Assembly (NCBI GenBank): GCA_948468325.1
Contig: CAOKHR010000166.1
Location: forward strand, 1-5,767
Direction: 5' to 3'
Origin: an uncultured Lachnospiraceae bacterium
Lineage (GTDB): Bacteria > Bacillota > Clostridia > Lachnospirales > Lachnospiraceae
Length of the DNA: 5,767 nucleotides
Made by a program: the position numbers and the translations under genes. The stretch's first letter is position 1, and each line of letters starts with the position of its first letter. The notes below the pieces were generated by a model. It made no database searches and was not told where the DNA came from. It saw only the letters and a list, made by a program, of their open reading frames with translations. Below, in pieces: positions 1 to 4,221 of this stretch.

Positions 1-237
1 AAAGGGATCCACATATGCCGTATCCGGATCCGGAAGAAATACCATGTCGCTTTTTTAAATCGGCGCATACCCGTAATTTGACCCGTCAAACCCGATTCCC
101 TGCGTAAAAATCCCCTCTCCAAACCGTTCCAGCGGTATGGTAATATGCCTCCATCTTCCGTCAATATCCGTCATTTTAAAATCAATCATACGGATCTGCT
201 TTTCCTCGCATAGCTTCTTAATCTCTTCTACATTCAT
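1..237 (-). pseudogene. glnA: Glutamine synthetase, N-terminal part, interrupted by an in-frame stop (continues past left edge)
   Basis: Glutamine synthetase makes glutamine from glutamate, ammonia and ATP in the cytoplasm. The first 60 codons give the N-terminal beta-grasp region (IRMIDFKMTDIDGRWRHITI) and the family motif GIGFDGSNYGYAPI, equivalent to the FDGSS loop of E. coli GlnA that holds the ammonium-site Asp50. Codon 61 is TAA (55-57). The same frame then continues KSDMVFLPDPDTAYVDPF to the window edge, matching the ESDMVLMPDASTAVIDPF stretch of E. coli GlnA. The break is therefore a single-codon nonsense change without frameshift, plausibly from GAA (Glu) or CAA (Gln). I chose the ATG at 235-237 because AAAGGGG lies 7 nt upstream; an in-frame TTG at 255 is less well placed. 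A product ending at residue 60 would lack the catalytic domain. It may be a true pseudogene or a sequencing error. The rest of the gene is outside the window. Family is confident; disruption rests on one codon. Confidence 0.8.
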
Positions 238-244
238 ATCGTTG

Positions 245-251
245 CCCCTTT
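245..251 (-). promoter_or_regulatory. Ribosome binding site of glnA
   Basis: On the minus strand AAAGGGG sits 7 nt before the ATG at 237. It decides that ATG over the in-frame TTG at 255, which would overlap this site. Confidence 0.6.
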
Positions 252-262
252 CCAATCATAGT

Positions 263-281
263 GCGGATACTCCCCTTCCGC
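263..281 (-). other. Small leader hairpin upstream of glnA
   Basis: GCGGA and TCCGC form a 5-bp stem around a 9-nt loop that contains AGGGGAG on the minus strand. It lies in the presumed 5' leader of glnA, between the candidate -10 box and the start codon. ATA/TAT could extend the stem across a 2-nt bulge. The stem is weak, and any regulatory role is inference. Confidence 0.25.
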
Positions 282-294
282 TATAGGTAATGCT

Positions 295-303
295 ATTGTA
301 ACA
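295..303 (-). promoter_or_regulatory. Candidate extended -10 promoter for glnA
   Basis: The minus strand reads TGT-TACAAT, an extended -10 element (TGn followed by a 5/6 match to TATAAT). The expected start of transcription is near 288, giving a leader of about 50 nt. No good -35 box is visible at 16-18 bp spacing, where the DNA is A/T-rich; extended -10 promoters can work without one. Confidence 0.4.
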
Positions 304-355
304 TACTTTTCCTGGAATTTTTATAAAATCCGATAATTTGTGGAAATATTTTTTG

Positions 356-461
356 CCTAAGGGCGTCCCAGGATGACACACTCCTGCGGAGTGGTCTCAT
401 AATGTATACCCAAGGGCATCCCAGGATGACACACTCCTGCGGAGTGGTCTCATAATGTATA
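356..461. repeat. 53-bp tandem duplication, two hairpin-forming units
   Basis: Unit 1 (356-408) and unit 2 (409-461) abut exactly and are both 53 bp. They differ at two places only: T358 versus C411 and G365 versus A418. Each unit contains the inverted repeat CACTCC-TGC-GGAGTG, extendable by GAC/GTC across one bulged base, so each could form a stem of about 9 bp in DNA or RNA. The pair lies between the Rpn gene's terminator-like hairpin and the glnA promoter, some 55-160 bp upstream of the presumed glnA transcription start. It could be a dispersed intergenic palindromic repeat or an operator array; the sequence alone does not decide. Confidence 0.9.
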
Positions 462-464
462 AAA

Positions 465-500
465 ATACATCCTGAATATAAAATAATATTCGGGATGCAT
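465..500 (-). terminator. Intrinsic terminator after the Rpn gene, possibly bidirectional
   Basis: Arms 465-479 and 486-500 pair over 15 positions with two imperfect pairs and a 6-nt loop. On the minus strand the stem is followed by a TTTTT run (465-461), as expected 55 nt after the Rpn stop codon. On the plus strand it is followed by CTGTTTTT, so it could work both ways. The stem is rather AT-rich. Confidence 0.7.
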
Positions 501-554
501 CTGTTTTTGGCTGTTTTATTACTCTGTCCTGCAGCGATATATTTTTTATTTATC

Positions 555-800
555 CTATGGGTTCTGCGCCATACTGTTTTCTGTTTCAAAATAATATGTT
601 TCTGCTTCCTCTTTGCTAAGAGAATAGGATTCTCGTAATTTCTGCAGTATTTCTTCTCTGGAATCCCCCTGGCCGCTGCATTTTAAAATAAATGCAACAA
701 TTCGAATTCCCTCGACTTTACCTTCTTTTCTTCCTTTTTTATAAGCATATTCTCTTTCATTTCTCAAATGCTTCTCTTCATCATATTCAAATATACTCAT
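555..800 (-). CDS. Candidate internally initiated short Rpn form (C-terminal 81 residues)
   Basis: The codon for Met224 of the Rpn nuclease (798-800) is preceded by GGAGG (809-813) with an 8-nt spacer, as good a translation start as many real genes. It would yield an 81-residue product, MSIFEYDEEKHL to the shared stop, lacking the nuclease domain. In E. coli, Rpn long forms are toxic and are inhibited by short forms translated from internal starts. By analogy this product could be an antitoxin that binds the long form. GGAGG here is encoded by Ala-Glu-Ala codons conserved for protein reasons, so it may be coincidental. Seen: site and spacing. Inferred: translation and role. Confidence 0.4.
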   Translation of the reverse strand: MSIFEYDEEKHLRNEREYAYKKGRKEGKVEGIRIVAFILKCSGQGDSREEILQKLRESYSLSKEEAETYYFETENSMAQNP

Positions 801-1469
801 CTCTATCGCCTCCGCACGGTTTTTTAACAGAAAATCTGCAAGAATTCCATTTCGAATACATTCATCTACTGCTGCTTCTACAGCTTCTGCAAATGGCATC
901 TTCTCTGCATTTTCTCTGACTTTGCTAACATACTGCGCATACTCTTTTAATGTCTGACATGCATTTAAAAGTTCCGGATTCTGACCATAGTTAATATTAT
1001 ACATAGTTACCACAAGTTCTAGTTCCAATGTTTCCAGTTTCTTTTCAAATGCATCGGAAAGTTTTAATGTCTTTTGCTCTGGCTGTTCTTCCATTCCGTT
1101 ATAAAAAATTACAAACTTTGGCGTTGGAATTTTAACCAAAGCAGAACCGTATAAATCTTCATTTCGTATAATACCCTGCAATACCTTTGTAACATAGATT
1201 AAATGTCTAAGCGGCATATTCGGATTCACTGTTGACTGATGCTCATACAACATTAACTCAAAATTCATCACAAAGGAAATATCATTTTTGTAATTCATAT
1301 AAACTGCATTTTCCAATGTCGCAATTTCAAGCCCATTTATATCAGTATATGCCGTTTTATTCACTGCATTGTAAAGGCTTAACAAATTCTCCTTCTCCCG
1401 AAACAGCATCCGAAACACCGTATCCTTATACGAACGCTGTGGACGCACTTCTGCCTTCTCTTTTTTCAT
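555..1469 (-). CDS. Rpn-family PD-(D/E)XK nuclease / putative transposase
   Basis: This 304-residue protein resembles the Rpn (recombination-promoting nuclease) family, often annotated as PD-(D/E)XK transposase. Family members are DNA endonucleases; E. coli RpnA stimulates RecA-independent recombination, and Rpn proteins have been linked to phage defence. Visible marks are the N-terminal SYKDTVFRMLFREKENLLSL (13-32), a candidate active site with Asp63 and Glu76-x-Gln78 in place of the usual E-x-K, the typical PTPKFVIFYNG strand (115-125), and a charged C-terminal segment FEYDEEKHLRNERE...KKGRKEGKVEG (227-254). There is no signal peptide or membrane segment. The ATG at 1469 is preceded by AAGGAGG at 4-nt spacing. 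The gene has its own promoter (1553-1581) and a downstream hairpin terminator, so it looks monocistronic. An internal start at 800 may give a short C-terminal form. Such genes are often multicopy and mobile in Clostridia; no terminal repeats are visible here. Catalytic activity is inferred from motifs only. Confidence 0.85.
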   Translation of the reverse strand: MKKEKAEVRPQRSYKDTVFRMLFREKENLLSLYNAVNKTAYTDINGLEIATLENAVYMNYKNDISFVMNFELMLYEHQSTVNPNMPLRHLIYVTKVLQGIIRNEDLYGSALVKIPTPKFVIFYNGMEEQPEQKTLKLSDAFEKKLETLELELVVTMYNINYGQNPELLNACQTLKEYAQYVSKVRENAEKMPFAEAVEAAVDECIRNGILADFLLKNRAEAIEMSIFEYDEEKHLRNEREYAYKKGRKEGKVEGIRIVAFILKCSGQGDSREEILQKLRESYSLSKEEAETYYFETENSMAQNP

Positions 1470-1473
1470 TTGT

Positions 1474-1479
1474 CCTCCT
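1474..1479 (-). promoter_or_regulatory. Strong ribosome binding site of the Rpn gene
   Basis: AGGAGG lies 4 nt before the ATG at 1469. The same bases can pair with CTCCT in the leader just upstream (see the leader hairpin entry). Confidence 0.75.
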
Positions 1480-1509
1480 TTTGCAGGAGTCCGTTTCAGA
1501 ATCTCCTGC
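1474..1509 (-). promoter_or_regulatory. Leader hairpin competing with the ribosome binding site of the Rpn gene
   Basis: In the minus-strand leader, GCAGGAG (1509-1503) and CTCCTGC (1489-1483) form a perfect 7-bp stem with a 13-nt loop, ending a few bases before the AAGGAGG site. CTCCT of the second arm can instead pair with AGGAG of the ribosome binding site across a 5-nt loop. The two pairings exclude each other, which would allow translation to be switched. No ligand-binding domain is recognisable. On the plus strand the hairpin is followed by six T, so it also resembles a terminator for antisense transcription. Confidence 0.4.
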
Positions 1510-1552
1510 TTTTTTGTTTTGATTGTTGGAATAAAAGCATGAAATTTTCTGA

Positions 1553-1581
1553 ATTATAATAGAAAAAATAGATGATTTGAA
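1553..1581 (-). promoter_or_regulatory. Promoter of the Rpn gene
   Basis: A perfect -10 TATAAT (1558-1553) and a -35 TTCAAA (1581-1576, 4/6 match to TTGACA) are separated by exactly 17 bp on the minus strand. Transcription should start near 1546, giving a leader of about 77 nt that contains the competing hairpin. Confidence 0.65.
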
Positions 1582-1682
1582 TAGTCTCATAATATATGCT
1601 TTTCTCAAGCTTAACATAAATAAATCAGTATTACAACCGCAAAAAACCGGATTTGTGATATTTTCAGCACTTTCCACAAAAG

Positions 1683-1723
1683 CAATGCATGCCGAATAAC
1701 CTGATCCTATCCGGCATGCATTG
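1683..1723 (-). terminator. Long hairpin terminator after the secreted-protein gene
   Basis: Arms 1683-1694 and 1712-1723 (CAATGCATGCCG and its complement) are perfectly paired over 12 bp. Five more inner pairs, two of them G-U on the minus strand, extend the stem to 17 bp around a 7-nt loop. It begins 15 bp after the stop codon. The minus-strand T run is short (CTTTT); on the plus strand TTTTG follows. Probably a terminator that may act in both directions. Confidence 0.7.
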
Positions 1724-1738
1724 TTTTGTACTGTTTTA

Positions 1739-3541
1739 TTATTTCTTCGTTTTTACTGTCCTTGCTTTCGACCATTTTGAATAGCAGTTTGTGTTATTTA
1801 TAATTTTGTAAGTTCTGATTCTGACAAAATACTTTTTCTTTGCCTTTAATTTTTTAACCGTCAGCTTTGTTGCTGACGCTTTCTTTACCGTCTTGATTTT
1901 TGTTCCTTTTTTCTTAAATTTCTTATTGGGGGAATACTGAATCTGATAACCTGTGATGTCTTTTTGCTTCTTCCACTTTACAAGGAACGCTTTCGGCTTT
2001 GCCTTAATCTTACCTTTAATTGAAGTTCCTTTTAACTCTTCCGTTTTATCTGTATCTGCGTTTTCTGCGCCTTTCTGTTCCTCTAAGGTTAACTGCATAT
2101 CTGTTTTAATTTGATCAATTACTGCTTTTGCGGCGACAAGCGCGCTGTTTACATCTTCTTCATTTTCTGCCGCATCAATCGCTGTTTTTCCGGCTTCGAT
2201 TGCCGCTTCCAACTCCTCTATCTGCTCATCTCTGTAATCAGATTCATTTTTATACTCATCCAACTCCTGCTTGCTTTTTTCCTTTGCACGGATAAGCGCG
2301 TCTGCAGCCGCCTGATTTTCTTCCTCTGTCAAATCTGCATCTGTTTTTATCCGGTCAATCATCGTTTTTGCGTCTGCATGTGCAAGTTTGGCTCCTATTT
2401 CATCTGCAGCCGCATCAATAGCCGCCTGTCCCATAGTAATTGCTGCAGCTAAATCCTCTTTCTGTGCCTCTCTGTAGTTTGACGCATCTTTATAAGTTTC
2501 CAGATCCTCTTTTAATCCTTTCTTAATATCCTCTAATCTTTTTCCAGGATCTTCTCCTCCTGCTCCGCTCGTTCCGTCATCTGTCACAGACCAGAGATCT
2601 GACGACAAACTGATGTGCATAACTGGTACGCATACATTATCAGTGCTATTCACATCGGCAATCCATCTGGGCCAATTTGCTCCGCTGCTGACGTAACTAA
2701 TTTTGATTCTGTTGACGCCCGGCGAGCGAAGCCACCATGTTCCTTCATCTTCATAAATGTTGTTGTAACTGGATCTGCCTGCTCCCCTTGCATAAGCATA
2801 ATCACTAACTTTCACTACTCTGCTTGCCGAAAGGACTGCTAGATCTCCACAAAATCCATACGCAGTGTTTGCCGCTTCATCATTGGAAAGTATAAATATT
2901 TTATCTAACGTATTATTTGCACTTATAATGTTTCCGTTTTCATCTTTACTCACAACTGTCTGTGCTACAATTGCCTTCTGCTCATCTATGTTGAATGCCG
3001 TCCCGCAAAAGCTGTTGTTCAGCCAGCTCCTGAGAGTAGAAGTTTTCCACAAAACAGATACCGGTGTGTCATGATAGCATTTACAATCCAGTCCTTTGTC
3101 TGCCATAACAAACATTGTACTCCCATTTACTTTAAGCACGCGCCATTTAAGCCTTTCCCATTTAAAATAACGGTAAGTACCGCTTCCAAAATTATCTGCA
3201 TTATTTGTATTATTTTTAGAGATTCTGCGGTATTTCGTCCCATTCACCCATGCATCCCCATTTGCGTCGTAGGAAGCTTCTGTAATTTCTGCAGTCAAAG
3301 CGCTTCCTGTTACTTCACTCTGCGGATAACTTCCGAAATACACATAACTCCATTTTGTAGTATCTGTACCGTCATTCTGCTTTGTACAACTGTGCACCGG
3401 ATTCGCCGGCAATGCACCTTCTCTTGCCGCGCCTGTCACTTCTGCCCTTACAGGCTCTCCCTGCGTAATTAAGATCGTTGCTGCTGTAACTAATATGGCT
3501 GCAGCAAATATTGCTTTAAACACTCTTTTGGCTTTTATCAT
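1739..3541 (-). CDS. Secreted multidomain protein: DUF6273, two 80-residue helical repeats, FN3
   Basis: A 600-residue exported protein of unknown function. Residues 1-33 are a signal peptide: KAKR, a hydrophobic core (FAAAILVTAATILI), and a likely cut after VRA. Residues ~66-312 resemble DUF6273, shown by YFGSYPQSEV, RLKWRVL, STLRSWLNNSF, IFILSNDEA and WWLRSPG. Residues ~341-495 hold two helical repeats of exactly 80 residues, reminiscent of FIVAR/helical-bundle surface modules. Residues ~508-597 form a lysine-rich fibronectin type III-like module (VKWKKQKDITGYQIQYS, KKYFVRIRTY, YSKWSKARTVKT). There is no LPXTG motif or C-terminal membrane anchor, so it is probably released or held to the wall by charge. 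The start is the ATG at 3541, with AGGAG 7 nt upstream followed directly by the signal peptide; an upstream in-frame GTG at 3583 has no such support. A -10 box precedes it and a strong hairpin follows, suggesting a single-gene transcript. Binding or adhesion is inference. Confidence 0.85.
   Translation of the reverse strand: MIKAKRVFKAIFAAAILVTAATILITQGEPVRAEVTGAAREGALPANPVHSCTKQNDGTDTTKWSYVYFGSYPQSEVTGSALTAEITEASYDANGDAWVNGTKYRRISKNNTNNADNFGSGTYRYFKWERLKWRVLKVNGSTMFVMADKGLDCKCYHDTPVSVLWKTSTLRSWLNNSFCGTAFNIDEQKAIVAQTVVSKDENGNIISANNTLDKIFILSNDEAANTAYGFCGDLAVLSASRVVKVSDYAYARGAGRSSYNNIYEDEGTWWLRSPGVNRIKISYVSSGANWPRWIADVNSTDNVCVPVMHISLSSDLWSVTDDGTSGAGGEDPGKRLEDIKKGLKEDLETYKDASNYREAQKEDLAAAITMGQAAIDAAADEIGAKLAHADAKTMIDRIKTDADLTEEENQAAADALIRAKEKSKQELDEYKNESDYRDEQIEELEAAIEAGKTAIDAAENEEDVNSALVAAKAVIDQIKTDMQLTLEEQKGAENADTDKTEELKGTSIKGKIKAKPKAFLVKWKKQKDITGYQIQYSPNKKFKKKGTKIKTVKKASATKLTVKKLKAKKKYFVRIRTYKIINNTNCYSKWSKARTVKTKK
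2024..2503 (-). repeat. Two coding repeats with a 240-bp (80-residue) period
   Basis: Repeat 1 (2264-2503) and repeat 2 (2024-2263) encode matching landmarks at a constant 80-residue offset: LETYKDASNYREAQ/LDEYKNESDYRDEQ, AAIDAA/TAIDAA and IDRIKTDADLT/IDQIKTDMQLT. No insertions are needed to align these landmarks. The end of repeat 2 diverges into an acidic linker before FN3. The DNA has drifted substantially, so this is an old duplication. Confidence 0.8.
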
Positions 3542-3548
3542 TTTTTCT

Positions 3549-3553
3549 CTCCT
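3549..3553 (-). promoter_or_regulatory. Ribosome binding site of the secreted-protein gene
   Basis: AGGAG lies 7 nt before the ATG at 3541 and fixes that codon as the start, immediately ahead of the signal peptide. Confidence 0.7.
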
Positions 3554-3566
3554 GTCTGCTATTTTT

Positions 3567-3572
3567 ATTATA
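3567..3572 (-). promoter_or_regulatory. Candidate -10 box for the secreted-protein gene
   Basis: A perfect TATAAT lies about 25 bp before the start codon and is preceded by G and a run of seven T. No convincing -35 box is present at 15-19 bp. The leader would be only about 20 nt. The gene might instead be read from the recG-ybaK transcript, because no clear terminator follows ybaK. Confidence 0.4.
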
Positions 3573-3612
3573 CAAAAAAACACGCTCTAACGACACAGAA
3601 TGTCTTTTAACC

Positions 3613-3689
3613 TCCGATATTTCGGACATAATAGCTTCATCTGCATATTTCCGCCAGCTTTGGAAAAGCAGGCTATGCAGTTTACTGCA
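3613..3689. other. Cluster of three short hairpins between ybaK and the secreted-protein gene
   Basis: Three inverted repeats lie in the 173-bp gap: TCCGA-tatt-TCGGA (3613-3626), GCCAGCTTT-gga-AAAGCAGGC (3653-3673, one mismatch) and TGCAG-ttta-CTGCA (3676-3689). None is followed by a T run on the minus strand, so none is a standard intrinsic terminator for ybaK. They may shape the 3' end of the ybaK message or be incidental. Confidence 0.35.
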
Positions 3690-3714
3690 CTTTAAAAATT
3701 CTGCCCATATCCCG

Positions 3715-4194
3715 TCACTTACAAATTTCTTCCAGCCGAAAGGCAATTGCTTTCCTAAGCTCCTCCAGACCTGTTTCAATCTGGAATCCTATTTTGCCGC
3801 CGCTGAACATTATTGTTTCAAACTCCTTCGCACTGCTGTCAATCACCGTAACAAAATTCTTCTTCATTCCAACCGGTGAACACCCTCCGTGTACATACCC
3901 CGTCAATGGAAGCAAGTCTTTCGATTTAATCATCGCAATATTTTTTTCGCCGACTGCCGCCGCCGCCTTTTTTAAATCCAGCTCTTTATTGACCGGCACT
4001 AAAAACACATAATTTTTATCAGACTTTCCGACTGTAACCAGTGTTTTAAACACCATATCCGGATTCTCATCCAGAGCACAGGCGACATCCATTCCGCCGA
4101 CTGCACCGGACTGTACATAATTATGTGTGGTAAACCGAATCTTTTTCTGCTCTAACAGCCGGATTGCATTTGTCTTTTCTTCTGCTTTTTTCAA
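3715..4194 (-). CDS. ybaK: YbaK/EbsC-type Cys-tRNA(Pro) deacylase
   Basis: A cytoplasmic trans-editing enzyme that hydrolyses Cys wrongly attached to tRNA(Pro), protecting translation from proline-to-cysteine errors. From a TTG start at 4194 the protein has 159 residues, the usual family length. Key signs are VFKTLV, with the conserved lysine at residue 50 that is essential in the family, HGGCSPVGMKK (102-112) and the SGGK segment (131-134). AAGAGGTG (4201-4208) stands 6 nt before the TTG and supports it. An in-frame GTG at 4201-4203 lies inside that ribosome binding site and would add three residues; it is the alternative start. The gene begins 27 bp after recG's stop on the same strand, so the two are probably co-transcribed. 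YbaK, EbsC and ProX-type enzymes are close relatives; the GGCSPVGMKK form favours YbaK. Confidence 0.88.
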   Translation of the reverse strand: MKKAEEKTNAIRLLEQKKIRFTTHNYVQSGAVGGMDVACALDENPDMVFKTLVTVGKSDKNYVFLVPVNKELDLKKAAAAVGEKNIAMIKSKDLLPLTGYVHGGCSPVGMKKNFVTVIDSSAKEFETIMFSGGKIGFQIETGLEELRKAIAFRLEEICK

Positions 4195-4200
4195 TAAAAA

Positions 4201-4208
4201 CACCTCTT
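4201..4208 (-). promoter_or_regulatory. Ribosome binding site deciding a TTG start for ybaK
   Basis: AAGAGGTG is placed 6 nt upstream of the TTG at 4194. The last three bases are themselves an in-frame GTG that might be mistaken for the start. A weaker AAGAG lies 8 nt before that GTG, so the GTG cannot be fully excluded. Confidence 0.55.
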
Positions 4209-4221
4209 AAACTCTTAATTT

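Noticed and set aside
218..259. Possible 13-residue upstream reading frame overlapping the glnA start
   Set aside because: There is an ATG at 259 with AAGGGGAG about 10 nt upstream, but the frame is very short, shows no leader-peptide codon bias such as Gln runs, and can easily arise by chance.
293..589. 98-codon minus-strand open frame across the tandem repeat
   Set aside because: It consists of repeat, terminator and the end of the Rpn gene in another frame, with no ribosome binding site or recognisable protein signature.
1483..1515. Plus-strand terminator (7-bp stem followed by six T)
   Set aside because: No plus-strand gene precedes it; the leader hairpin on the minus strand is the better reading, though termination of antisense RNA is possible.
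1582..1600. Possible third, degenerate copy of the 53-bp repeat end (GTCTCATAAT shared, about 15 of 19 bases)
   Set aside because: The match is short, AT-rich and does not continue into the palindrome, so chance is likely.
3574..3580. Run of seven T just upstream of the -10 box as a phase-variation tract
   Set aside because: The tract is short and no -35 box is visible whose spacing it would change.
3516..3779. 87-codon minus-strand open frame bridging ybaK and the secreted-protein gene
   Set aside because: It overlaps both real genes in another frame and has no recognisable family.
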